The notes below the pieces were generated by a model. That model saw nothing but the letters and a program-made list of their open reading frames with translations, was not told the origin of the DNA and did not search any database. Of a DNA stretch of 64,000 nt, positions 1 through 12,072 are shown piece after piece (positions within the stretch are counted from its first letter, which is position 1; the number at the start of each line of letters is the position of its first letter). Source of the stretch: Leidyana gryllorum EB-2025a. Its lineage: Eukaryota > Apicomplexa. The DNA is taken from assembly GCA_048772705.1 (NCBI GenBank), contig JBLWGC010000109.1:310001-374000 (forward strand), given 5' to 3'. Both the position numbers and the translations under genes were made by a program.

Positions 1-3000
1 CGGAGAAATCGGCCCAGTGTGGCCGAGATAAACGTGACTGCCAGACGTGCGACTCTTAATCCTCTCGCTGTCCCAGCACGCTTAGCTACGCTGAATGAGG
101 AACAGATCGGTGCTCATGGAGGTGCTATGTCTGAGGCGAGGTCCCACCTCAACCAATTCGTTGCGTCGCATCCCGTACTCGTTACTGCGCTACCCATGTC
201 GCCCATCCCACCTTTGGTCAACTCTGTGACTCCTCCGCCACCACCTTCTTCACCTCCTGCTGCCGATCGTGTGAGATTCAGCTCCCTCACTCGCGATCTC
301 CCCACCACACCTGGGCAACAGCCACAACGGAAAATCTCACCACGAACTCCACCTGTCAAAGTGGGCTTAGACTCCGGATCGACCCATCGTCTACCCTCGG
401 CCAAAGTGCCGAGTATGCCCTATTGGGCGCGCAGCGGCATCGAGGATGCCGCATCTGATACTGCCAGTGTTCGTGTCCACTCTGCGACAACCAGTCACTA
501 TCATCACCATGGTTCCTCCAGTATGATCAGACGACACGGGCCGACCGTCCCTTCTCGGACTCGGACGACCCCAACCGGCTGCTGTAGCTGTTGGGGCCCA
601 TGTTTCAGCAAACTGGGCTCCGCCCACCCAATCAGTCCTGATTTCCAAGCCGCTATTGTGACACCGAATCTGCAATTCGGTGACCGCTTACTCGAAGCCT
701 TCTATGCAAATGAGTTCTACAAGAAACGAACGCGACCTCGGATCATGTTGATGTGCATATTTGGTTTAGTGTTGGTTGCATTTCAGTCGTGGCTGGGATT
801 CAGTAATGCCGCGCGCTTGCAACGCGAACAGCAGCTCACTGCAGCCGAAATCATTTCTGCCACATCGACCCCCAGCCCGCCAGATGTTGAGAAATATGCC
901 GCTGTCGCCTTACAGCAGCAATCGGGACCGATGAGTCTTCAGCCATTCATTATCGACACTCCAATACTTCATTACCAGATGCCACCGAGCGTACGTTTCC
1001 TTCAAGCTGCCGATTCGTGTTCTGGAGGTGTATGGGGCAGTACACCTATGGAGGGAAGCAGTTTGCCGAACGACCTCTCATTGTACACGCTGGCCTGTGT
1101 TGATCAATCTATGGTCGATCTCATCTTGTTGATCATCTGGATGCTAATAGCACTCTGTCGATGTATGGATCAGCGCATTGAGCTAGTGTCAATTGCAATG
1201 CAACTAATGGTGAGGGACACACACGCGTGTGTATCTACAGAGACGTCAACAGCGAACTGTACTCTTGATTTTCTTTGCCCAAGGGATGTACAGCCCGTGC
1301 GCCCAACTTCAAGGTCCCGTCAAGATCATCATGGACAACCTGGCAGTGGCTTCAGCAAACATTACTGTATTTAATGCTCTTGGGTTAGCACGAGTTCGAC
1401 GATCTTGTTTTATTAGTTTGGCTTGGATCGCTGGGGTCATGGAAGTTTGTATTGTAATGACTGCCAGCTCCATCAATGTCATTCGCAGAGATGATGTGGC
1501 GCACTTGTAAGCTCCCGATACCATGCAGAATGGTTGTACTGGATAATCTCTGCCAGATCTCTGTTCATTTTCATGTTTGCAATCATCCCTCTGGTAATTC
1601 TCGCTTGTCGGTACCGCGCCGAGATGGCTGAACGAGAAGGTCTCTACTACGCGGTGGTAAGTGAGTGGCCCGGGTCGGCCAACACCTGAGATCGGCAGAT
1701 GTTGGAGCACGTCAAAATGGTCAATTCGGAGCTGCAATCTACACTGGAGGACTTGTCGGCGGTCAAAGATACAGATATCGAGCACGCGCTCCCAGAAGGT
1801 GTTGTCCCAAGTCAGATCGTTCACGTTGCCGTGATGGAGCTACGGGCCGCTACAAAAATGGCAGACGGATTAGCTGAGAGCCTCCCTGGGTTCGCTGCCG
1901 AGCTCCACGCCGAACTCGGGACCCGGGAAAAGGAATTGATTTCGACTCACGACCCTTTGAGTTCTCATCGCAACGGTCCTCATAGCAGACGAGATAGTCT
2001 GCCTTGGATGCACAGGAGCGGAACAGATCGGAAGAAGAGTATGGTGAATCTGGCAGCCATCATGGAGTCGACTCTGGAGGTGAAGGATCGCATCAACAGG
2101 TACGATAGAGGGAGACATTTGAGCGGTATTGTTTCGACCATCAGTGCCTTGAAGCTTTTGTCTCGTTCCCACGACATATATGCCGCGAAGCCGAAGGACC
2201 CATATGGAGGGGCGATATTGTTCCACGCTCTGGGCCACGACGCGACATCTAAGCCTTACCAGCAGCCCGCCAGCACTTCCCGCTTACAGTCGAATAAGAC
2301 GGCGGGTCATACATCTCCTCTTCGAGACGATGCCGCACCGCTAGAAGACTTTCCCCACCTACAGAATATGCCTTTCCTCACTGGTTTGGGAGACATTGCC
2401 CGAAATGTAGGACAGAATTGGACATTTGATCTGCTGAAAGTCGGCAAGCTGACCAAGGATCAAGCGCTGGCGACTGTCGCCATGTTATTAGCCTCCCCGA
2501 TCGCTGAAAAGCTCCCATGGGTATTTGACTGGCAGAAGTTTCACAACTTTGTTCGTATAATACAACAAGACTATGGCCCCAGCGACCGGATACCATACCA
2601 CAATCGCACACATGGGGCCATCCATGCACATAGCACAACCGTCCTGCTGAACTGGCTACAACACGCTGACCAGTAAGTCCCCAATCCCAAGCACCAAGGG
2701 CGGGAAGTGGCCATCGTCATAGTCGCTAACTGTCACACGTTCTTTCCTGTCGCAGTGCGGCTCCATTGGAGTCTTTGGCGGTCTTGATAGCCTCTCTATG
2801 CCATGACGTTGGTCATCCTGGCAAGACAAACGCATATCTTGTCAATGCGAATCGGCGCCTAGCCATTATATACAATGATATCTCTGTCTTAGAGAACGTC
2901 CACGCCTGCAAAACATTTGAAACCCTGCAGGGTCGTGAATCCAACTTCCTGCTGGGATCAGAAAATGAGGTAATGCTCGCTCGAGAAAGGTCGACAACGC

Positions 3001-4315
3001 AACATCCATTTTACAGGACTATCGATTCTTCCGCAAGACTGTCATCGACTTGATCTTGGCGACTGATATGAAACTCCATTTTGAGCTGATCAATGCGTAC
3101 GAATTGCGACGATCGGCACCCGACTTTAAGCCTTTTGACGATGACAGTCGATCGTGAGTCCAGAAAGTGTGTGCGGACACACGCGAGACATAATGCCATC
3201 AGATTGACCCTGAAGCTGATCATGAAAGCTGCTGATCTATCACATGGGGCTCTGGAATGGCCGATCCACCAGAAACTGTCTTTAGCAGTCAATGAAGAAT
3301 TCTGGGCACAAGGGGATGCTGAAGAGAAGTTGGGCTTGCCGAAATCGCCTCTATGTGACCGAGCCAAGTCACATGAGCTCGCCAGTTCACAAGTGGCGTT
3401 CCTCGGCTTTGTTGTGCTCCCTCTCTTCCAACAACTGGCGGCCGCAGATCCAAAAAATCATATTGCGTAAGGACGAATATGGAAAGCGGATGATCTGCTC
3501 GTTCAGCACCACTTGCGAGGCACTGATTAACTCGAACATATCAAAGTGGAAAGTGATGGCTGACTCTCAGACGCCAATAGAAATGCCGGCGCCTCCTCCA
3601 CTAGCACCACCACCGCAGCCAGCAGCTCCGGCTGCACCTTCCAAGTCGCCACCATCTGGGCGTACGAGAGTCCCAGCTGGGGAAGGGTCGCGGGCTCGGC
3701 CGTCAAGTCACAGTTCGAGAGAGCCGATAAGTAGTATAGGTTCGAGTACTGCCCATTTGGCTGCTGGAAGGAGGCGTAGTGACGAGGACGACGAATGTTC
3801 GTTGTCATCCGATGGCGCTGTGCGGCATAGGGGGAGCAGCAGTGGCGACGATGTTGTGGTATTGGAGAGAAGGCGACGAGGGCCACTGAGTGGATCATCA
3901 TTGGGGCCTCCGACTCATGACGCGTCTCTGTTGGGTCCACCAGGTTCGGAGCTGATAAGTCCCGTGACGACAGTTTCACCTGACCAGTTATCGTCGCCCT
4001 TTCGGTAAGGGTCAGTCGGGCTCACCACCTTCCATTGGCGGGGAGGGTGAGGACGTGACACCGGCTGGCCGCATATCACTTGCCGCCCGAATGTTATTAC
4101 CAGCAGAGCGAGATTTGTTGTTGGATGAGACAGGTCGCGCTGCGCAGCATTTTCTACGGAGCCGAGGCAGTTTACGGATAGAGTTACCTCGTGGTCCTCC
4201 AGGTTTAGCCACAGGTTTGATAGTTGGGCAAGATATGAATATGTCACCAGACTCTGAGCGGTCCCAGACCTTTCGTTCTTTGTTGTACGAATGGGAGAGA
4301 CGTTCCACTGCATGA
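1..4315 (+). CDS. membrane-anchored 3',5'-cyclic-nucleotide phosphodiesterase (5' partial)
   Basis: Hydrolyses cAMP and/or cGMP; the family is metal-dependent. The frame is open at base 1, so the N-terminus lies outside. A Ser/Pro-rich cytoplasmic-type region is followed by hydrophobic segments at about 745-800 and 1100-1170 and more at about 1255-1300 and 1530-1610, suggesting a polytopic anchor. The catalytic domain is spread over well-supported exons 1699-2672, 2756-2969, 3017-3153, 3203-3466 and 3507 onward. All PDEase_I signatures are there: YHNRTH, LCHDVGHPGKTN, IYNDISVLENVH, LILATDMKLHF and KAADLSHG, including the metal-binding His and Asp residues. A Pro/Ala/Ser-rich tail follows. The tail may end at 4008 or, with an intron at about 3964-4015, at 4315. 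The splice between the membrane exons near 1500 could not be resolved. Cyclic-nucleotide specificity cannot be told from sequence. Confidence 0.88.
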
Positions 4316-6333
4316 TGCTCCCTGCATGTCAACTGATCAAATATCGATAAGATTGGCTGACGCCCTCTTTCAGGTCCAGGAGCTCTGTCCCCTGCGTCAA
4401 CTGACCATCCATCCGCACCTCATTCTTCCTTTGTTGCAGCTTTATTTGACATATCGTCGTGTGGGACCTCAATGGCACCAGCAGCAGCAGCAGTCATCCA
4501 TCGCTTCGCTCTACGGCTCTCCGTTGGTGAGTTTCCGGAGGAATTGATTGATTTTACCGATCGATGTTCACAGACGGCCGAGGAGGCTCATACTTTTGTA
4601 AATCTGGCTGCAATCTATGCTGAGTTTCGGACAACGTTCGATGAGACTCCGCACAAACAGGATGCCTTGATGCAAGGCTTCAGTTCAGGGCGGTTCAATG
4701 GATTGGTGAGCGTCGTGGATCAGTGTCTGAGCTATCGGTGCCGGTTGTATGAGCACATGAACCAAACCAGAAAGCCGCGACCGAGTTACTTTGACTGCTA
4801 CTACACACGGAAACGAATCGCCGAGGCGCAAGAGAAGGCTCTGCCTCAGATTTTACAGAACAACAAGTTCAACGAAATGGTCCGAAAGCCTATGCCGAAG
4901 GCTGAGGAGGAGCCGCCATTCCCGCCAGTGCTTCCCGCACGAGAGTTATTGATTCCGTGTTTCAATTTCAAACTGAAGGACTTTAGCGGTTGGATGGATA
5001 TGGCAACTCCGTATGAGCTTCAGTATATCCTTCAACTGCAGATTGAGAAGTATCTGATGAATGTGGGCAAATATCTACGTGAACACCGCAGACTGTTACC
5101 ACCTTTGATTATATTCATTGACGGCGCAGAAATGTCGTGGACCGACATCCAAGCGTTCGAGACAGAAGTGCTCCTTACCGAACTCGGGCGCTGCATCAAT
5201 GGGTTCGCAGGCACTTTTAGTCCCTGCGTCATCCTTCTGCATCAAGGCAACTTTGGAGCACAACTCTTTAAACTGATTGGTCCATTATTAGGCTGCGAGC
5301 AGCCGCTCCTGGAGAACAGCGACGGATCCTTCTTTGCCGATCTGGACAGAGTCGTCACCAAACATCGCTTGATCCTTGTCAAAGATCAGGACGACATTCC
5401 AGGCGTCCAGCGGGTGCGGGGACGGCCGGACTTGTTGGACGACATCCACTGGGAGACTATTGAGGGGTACACGAAGATGAGTCGCGTGACCCGAAATCTG
5501 GTGATCGGGTCTCTGCGGCCTCTGCTGAGCCGACTCTTACTGGAGTATGTCGGAGCAGAGGCTTGTGAGATACAACGGCCAGACTTTGATGCTCAAGAGC
5601 AGAGAGACCACACAAAGACCAGCTACGAGGATCTCACTGTGTCCGAGCTAAGAACCGCCCTAAAATATCTCGACAGACATTGCCGGGACGCTTATCCCGA
5701 CCTTATCGGCTCTCGGAACCCCTTCGAACACTGTGTGTGCTCAAAAAGGAAACATCCGTGCATCACTGACTATCTCTGGGATAGGGCAACAGAACAAGTT
5801 CGGTAAGTTCATCACCGTGCCGATGGCGACATTACGCTGACCTGCAAGGTATGGGATGGATAAAGACGAATTGGAGGAGTTCAAAAGGCGCCAACTTGAC
5901 CAATACGCCGATCGCCTCAAGGAGGCTCGCTTAGGTCACTTTCCTAATCTCAATGGCGTCGATGTGGCGAAGCTCAATCCGTCTCCGGATCCTATCGATG
6001 ACCCGTTGTGGCCGGAACAAGAAATTGATACCGCCGACCTCATTGACTATAGTCGGTAAGAAATTGTTTGTCAGGGTGTCGCGTTAGCCATCTCGTTCCT
6101 CTCCCAGTGATCCTCCTGGAGCACATTGCTGCTACCCGGAAGGATGTGAGACGAGTCCGACTGCAAAAGAAAGGGGCCGCAGAACAGTGGGACCGGATCT
6201 GTCTTGGGTTGATGGGGACAACCCCAGGGAACTGGCCTTTCTGAACGTGAAAGGTCTGTCCCGTGTTACCCGGCTTCTCAGCCGCTCAGCCTTTAGAGGA
6301 ATTCATACCTCCTTCCCGTTATCTCAACTGTGA
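4312..6333 (+). CDS. unrecognised 625-aa protein
   Basis: Proposed exons are 4312-4327, 4374-5802, 5849-6055 and 6108-6333; every junction keeps phase and two introns are exactly 46 nt. The first intron has a weak donor (GTCAAC), so the short first exon is tentative; without it the first in-frame ATG is at 4472. The N-terminus is Ala-rich, then comes a mainly helical region. A hydrophobic strand with IIFIDGAEMSW (about 5110-5145) and CVILLHQGNFGAQLF (about 5225-5270) alternates with charged helices, suggesting an alpha/beta fold. No catalytic motif was recognised. The proposed ATG overlaps the likely stop of the phosphodiesterase gene. The stop at 6331-6333 is also followed by an overlapping ATG (TGATG). 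Function unknown. Confidence 0.6.
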
Positions 6334-6548
6334 TGTCTTGTAGCGTGCGTGCACAGCAATCGACCAGACATATCGTTTTCTGACTCTGTGTGGTGCTGGG
6401 GCACAGACTCGCTGCCAGAAGTTCACTGCGCGAGGTGCAGGAAGAATCTCCAAGGCTGTCAGTTTGCACCATTACTTCTTGTCTACCATGGCCCGTACAT
6501 GGAATCGATCTGGAAGTGGTGGTTGATTTTTTGCTTAAACGGCTCCCA

Positions 6549-8092
6549 ATGGCCGTTGCCGCCTCTGACAGTTGGGTCATCTTTGTCATTGCCAGTGTGA
6601 CTCTAGGATTGTTCACCCGGCACTGTGAAAACGGCCCTTCCTTCACCTACGCTTGGTTATGGTTAGGCCTCCTCAGTTGGCTCCTTGGCTCAGATGATGC
6701 CAAGGCCCTCTTTTATCTCTCTGGTAAGTCAAATGTGCGAGTATCGCGATCTCGTTTTCAATCTACATCTCAGGTTTCGGGCTCGTTGTTGGTTGGTATG
6801 CCATTCAGCTGGTACAACGCGACATATGGGCTCGAATTCTGGTCTATTGGAGCTGTTTCTTCCCCAAATGGTAAGCCTCCCAGACGATGTTTCAAAGCTA
6901 TCAAATGATAAACACACGGGTGCGCCCTCCTGGAGCCGGCGTCTTTGCCCCCATCACATCACCGAGGCAAGCTATTCATCGCGCTGTAACCGTTCCTGAT
7001 GTCACTAGCATAAGCATGCTTGGTCGTGTGGTGGCAATCTGAAATGGTGTACAGCTCGAACATTTTGATAGCTGCTACGAGCGCAGAACGTTTCGGAGCG
7101 CTGTGTTATGCGGGAAGCGCCCGGCGGCTGGAATATGTGTGTGTTCTATCGTGCGGTGTCTCGGTGGACGCGGCACACAATGTCATGTATTCGAATGAGC
7201 AATTATGTCTGTTTTGATCAGGTGTGTGTCTCCGGCAGTACGGCTAGGGGACATGCTGATTCACATTGCCCCGTTTCTGTTGAGTTTGGATTATTATGAC
7301 AAGGTTCAGCCTCGTCACGTTATCCAAGCCGTCTTGTATGAGCGGATATATTTCTTTGCGGTGGAAGGAGTGGTTATTGGGAATGGGCGGATAGTGAATA
7401 AGATTTACGCGCTGCAGCCTCCATGTACGCCGGACGTGTTTCGATCGTTACAGATGCTGTCAACCGTTGGTTATTTCATTGCCGCTTCAGTCTGTGCTCC
7501 ATCTAAAGCTCAGCAGCAATTCCTCCAGTTGCTCTGGTTGGGTGTGTTCCTGGTGATAGCAATCAGCAATACAGATTGGTTGCCGCCAGATAAGCTGCGA
7601 GGTCTATTGGCCGAGAGTCTTACGTGGGATGAAGTCAACGAGAAGTTTCTGTGCTATATATCCTCGCTAAAGGAGACCATCCAGCAGTCCTCTAAATTTG
7701 TGACACCTTTCGAAGCAACGACTTCACCCAAAATGGGATCATCAGCGGCGGCGGCGGCGTCTTCCCCCACCAACAGTCTTTTTGCCTCATCTCCCGGTGC
7801 AGGGGGGATGGAGCCAACGGTACTGGATCTATTTGATCGTATCCGGCGGCTTGAGACTTTGGTGGCGTCCTTGCGACACATGATCACAACCACCCCGGCA
7901 GCGACGGACGCTGCATCGACGCCGGTTCATCCTGATACTACGCCTTCTACTGGGGCAGCAAGCTCATCATCTTGCTGCTCTGAAATTTCAAAGTCTGAAT
8001 CATTGAAATTCTGGGACGGTGGTTCATCGTCTTCCCCTCAATGGTCAAGGAGCAGTTCACAGGCTGCGACTACGTTGCGTCGGGGTAGGTAA
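6549..8092 (+). CDS. unrecognised polytopic membrane protein
   Basis: Exons 6549-6723, 6774-6870, 7055-7138 and 7222-8092 join in phase to about 408 aa; in-frame sequence upstream of 6549 (from about 6400) may add an N-terminus whose start I could not place. Likely membrane segments in order include WVIFVIASVTLGLF, YAWLWLGLLSWLLG, FGLVVGWYAIQLV, RILVYWSCFF, a segment around MLIHIAPFLLSL, and FLQLLWLGVFLVIAIS. The C-terminus is a soluble Ser/Ala-rich tail with a short heptad-like stretch around 7820-7890. The family was not recognised. It lies head-to-tail after the 625-aa gene. Confidence 0.55.
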
Positions 8093-9155
8093 GGTGATCG
8101 ATCGCCGTTTGTGCCGCATTACTTTCTCTTTCTTCTCCAAAATATCTTACTTGCTGCTTCGGCGATCAATTATTGATTGAAATCGCATCGTCTACTACCC
8201 CCTTTCATGATTAGATTAGCTTAGTCAAGCCTAAGAAGGAAAAGCAAGCCAAGCAAGGCCTCCGGAGAAAGTGCCGGTGCTGGTCAGTCACATGTGATCA
8301 ATGACTTTTCAGGAGAACCTGATTTTTGGGCCAACAGAGGCCCTCGTTCACCACGGACTTGGTCGACCTCTTCTTCATGTGTGAAACAATTATCTTACTT
8401 ACTTCGTATACAATGGTTTATCGGACTCCAAGACTGCCTTTCAATTCTTTCGCTGGCAATATGGAACCGAGGCGAAGACGCGATTGTGTAACAGCGCTAC
8501 TTTGACGATCCTGGATGGTTGATTGTGCCTTTGTATGCCTCTGACCGACTGATTTGATAATCATCTACCTGCCTACCTGACTGCCTGAACTACTAGTACC
8601 AGTACAGCTGATTGACTCGACTCACTGATTGATTGTTTGCCGCCGCGACGATCTCTTCTGAGAATCGTTGTCTTTGAGAAGGTGACTAACCACCATACTC
8701 GAGCAGTCTTACTGATGTTGCCTTCATTTAGTTATTTTATGTCAACCTGCGAGAGTGAGTATCTGCAGATCTTGCGCTTACAACCTGTCGAACGATCTAA
8801 ACGTCGTTGTCGCTGTAGCCGCTGCGCTGTCATTTTGCTACTCTGCGGCTCAACCTGTCATGTGTCAGCCATCCTTCGTGGCAAACGTTTGTTGACACCC
8901 ACCCTTCATCTTCTACAGATCTGAAGAAAAGTCAAGGCTTCTTGTGGGCTTACTATGACTCTATCCAGATTGATTCATACATAAAAATAGTATATGTGCT
9001 GCTAGTTAGCCGCCTTACTCTGAACTAACTATGGCGCAACGCGTATGTCTTGTCACACCGAACAAACACGTGTGTGCTTCATATCCATATATCGTTTTTT
9101 GTCGAATTATTGGGGCAAATCATGCAGTCATCTGTAACAGTGATTATACCTGATC
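8093..9155. other. intergenic stretch, nothing supported
   Basis: About 1.06 kb without a convincing gene. Only short open frames of low protein likeness occur on either strand. No tRNA, repeat or mobile-element signature was recognised. It may hold the 3' UTR of the membrane-protein gene and the promoter of the next small gene. Confidence 0.4.
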
Positions 9156-9596
9156 ATGTCAATGATGGCGCGGATCGTTTCCAAGGTACTGCACGCTGAC
9201 GACCCCTACGCTGTGCAACGTATTCGCGATGTTATATCTTTGCGTGCATTCGAGCGTATTCACAAACTGAGGGCTGCCGACATTCGTCGCCCTCGCACAG
9301 ATGTCGAGGAGGAGCTCGTGGCGTTTATCTCAGCGTTTTATAGACGAGCGGAGGAGAATAAATTGATACCGACCAGATGGAGGATCGGTTTTACCCCCAG
9401 AGGCAACGTTGTTGTCCTCACCCGGACCGCCATAGAGAAGGTGAGGACCGATCGGTAGCTGGGTCGCCTTCTAGTTCTTCGTGCCAATCAGATCAACATG
9501 CGCAAGCTGGTGGAACAAAAAGAGCTGTCTTGGCCAGACATTCCGATGACTCAATTTGGCTTGGACGAGCTGCGCAAATCGTTCAAGGACCTTTGA
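9156..9596 (+). CDS. small unrecognised protein, one in-frame TAG or tiny intron
   Basis: From ATG 9156 the frame runs to TGA 9594-9596 with a single in-frame TAG at 9456-9458. Both sides look like one basic, helical protein of about 140 aa: RVRDVISLRAFERIH-like helices before it and LGRLLVLRANQINMRK after it. The 18 bases 9441-9458 begin GTGAGG and end TAG, so removing them as an intron restores the reading frame exactly. Alternatives are a longer 45-51 nt intron with a poor donor (GTTGTT or GTCCTC), read-through, or a nonsense mutation. No family was recognised. Confidence 0.45.
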
Positions 9597-9984
9597 GAAC
9601 TCTTGAACGATGTGGATCGAAGGAGTGCATACACTGCTCATGAAATACGTGTTGTGCCCTTTTTAATGTATTTACAACTGTTTATAATCGTCAATTCTAC
9701 GGTATTAGACTAGGGGTGTTTACAGCGTATATCGGCTGGCGAGCATTCTCATGCAAACTCCGGGGAATCAGATTGATTTTGTACCAGCCCCTTTTGCGGC
9801 CAGCCTAATCATTCGTCAGGCAACAGCACGTCGACTGAGGCTGGAACCACGATCAGCCACCACCAAGTTGGGACCGGCCGGTTAGGTGGCGTTCAACCTG
9901 GACGATGGCGTCGCTTTTGATATGATTAAGACGAGAGTGTCGATATTTATCCATCGTTATTGTGGCGCGTATTCAGGGAAAAGC

Positions 9985-11931
9985 CTATACAACTGGAAGG
10001 CAGCACAGTGAGTTGCACCTCAGGGTGGTACTGAGACCCTTAGGTTGGCGATCCACTTCCTGGATGAACGCGCGGTCGTCTAAGAGAGTCTCCAAGTCGG
10101 GCAACCAGGTGAAGGCGCCACTCAAGCATACTCTCAAGGACTTGAGCCCCCAGCTCTCAAATAGATCGAAGCGTTTTGCCAATAGAGTGCGTATGTACCA
10201 TGGTGAGACACAGCCGCAGTCGCCAATCCACTGGCTTTTGATCGAGCAGGGCACGCTGCCCGGAGGTATGGCTGCCCGTAGTTTGTTATACCATTCGGTG
10301 TAAAAGCGCAGTTGCACTGGACTCATCCGTCCAAGAGTTCTGGAGATATAAACCGGCAGGTTGGCTCGCTTCACAAATGCTTTGATGGTCTTGTGGCGTT
10401 GTTTGCAAGTTCCACCATCTGCCTTGAACCTCTGAATCTGCTTGAGTGGAATCTTTGCTTCCAGTAACAGACGTTCCAAAGTTTCCTCAGTATATCTCCC
10501 GGATATCAATTCCAACAGACACTCCGTCCACGGCGGTTGGATCCATGGCAAGAAATCGATAGCCAGACGGAGTGTGTATCCGCAGGTATACTGCAGAGAC
10601 CACAAGTTCAGGTATAGCGACAAGAGCTGCGTCTCGCAGCACGACAGACCAACGACATTGGACTGGATAAATTTCACGTTGAAGTATCGTAAGAAGTCAA
10701 CAGATGTTTCGACCGTAGAACTGAAGATGCCCGACGCCCGTATAACCACCATCGGATCTCTCTGGAGCCACGCAGGTTTCCTTGGTGGCAATGGGACTTG
10801 ATCAAACTTGCGCGGTGTGTCCAATTGCAACACCACCACTCGGGCCGCCTCTAGTTTCACCACGTCTTCCGGGTCGCTCGGTGCGAGCAAAGTCTCTCCA
10901 AGGAGCACCGTAGGTACTGACTGCAGTGGCCACAGATACTGCTCCTCCGCATTCACAATTGGGGGGTCGCCATAGGGAACTGGGACCGCCCGAAGCCACT
11001 CTGGCACACCCACAAAATCTCTTCGATTCCGAAGCGCCTCCCAGCAACGTGAGCGATCGCTGGTGAGACTCTCGACCTCCAGCGGCTGGAGAAAACTGGT
11101 GATCTCTTTGGCGACCTCATCTGTCTGTACCAGTTGCAGCCACATCCGCACTTGGTCCAGCAACTCCCTACCACACCATAGTCGAGAGAGAGAGAGTCCT
11201 CCTCCCCCCACTCACCTTCCAGTCAAGTAACGCAGAGGCTGCATTGGTAAGAAGGTTGGCAGCATCACGGGGTGACCCTTCAAACGCCGTTCGCTCCACT
11301 CGGCGACTTTCTCACGGGTCCAATACGGAACAATGTGAACATAATTACGGGGCATATCGGAGCGCAAAGCAATGTGGTTGTACGGCAGCATGCGTGGCAG
11401 GCGATGTCTTGCCCGGCGAGTGAGCTCGTGATTTACCAGCCGTATATCACCAGCTTGGACAATCAAAGTCTTCAGGCGAGGTGCTTTGACCCTTATCGCC
11501 CAGTCAATTGGGATGGGCCCATTCCTTAGCTTATCCAAGGAACATTTGACAATGTTCAAATGTTCGAGATTTTCAGCAATGAGGACCCATCTGGTCAAAA
11601 AGTTGAAGCACAAAGTGCATTCCCTCAAGCGCGGCAATTCACGGCCCTTCATTGCCGACATGATGGTGGGCATATTGTATATTGTACCTTCTTTTACCAG
11701 CCTTATGCGATAAGCATTAGGTAGCGTTCGCTTCAACCAGCCGGACCACCAGAACTGGGTACTGACAAGACTGTATACCTTGTCACATAATTCGATGACG
11801 TTGCCGGCTATGTGACTCTCCAGACTCTGGCGAAGTGTGCGCGATACCCTACCGAATCTTGATACTTCCGACAGTGGGACGAAGGATAGAATTTGGCTCC
11901 ACAGCGCTGCTGTGGGGAAAATGGGATTCAT
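9985..11931 (-). CDS. F-box/LRR-like array protein, copy 1
   Basis: Exon 1 is 11216-11931 and exon 2 is 9985-11167, joined by a 48-nt phase-2 intron (GTGAGT donor), giving 632 aa. The N-terminus has an F-box-like helical module (LWSQILSFVPLSEVSRFGRV). Irregular leucine-rich repeats follow, with LRECTLCFNFL, LEHLNIVKC and LKTLIVQA. Exon 2 encodes the conserved array-specific region: DFVGVPEWLRAVPVPY, a hydrophobic middle, LLELISGRYTEETLERLL and WYNKLRAAIPP. F-box proteins of known families recruit substrates to SCF ubiquitin ligases; that role is only an inference here. Last intact copy at the 3' end of the array. The start is taken at MNPIFP because the upstream frame is microsatellite-derived. 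Confidence 0.7.
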
Positions 11932-12072
11932 AAAAGCACATTTTTGTTCTCCTTCCGTCGGCAAACTGCCAGCCAGAAACGCAATAGTGCGTCCGACCAA
12001 CCACGCACACGCCCACGCACACACACACACACACACGAAGACAGGATGTCAGTCGTTGCAAGGCTCACACCA

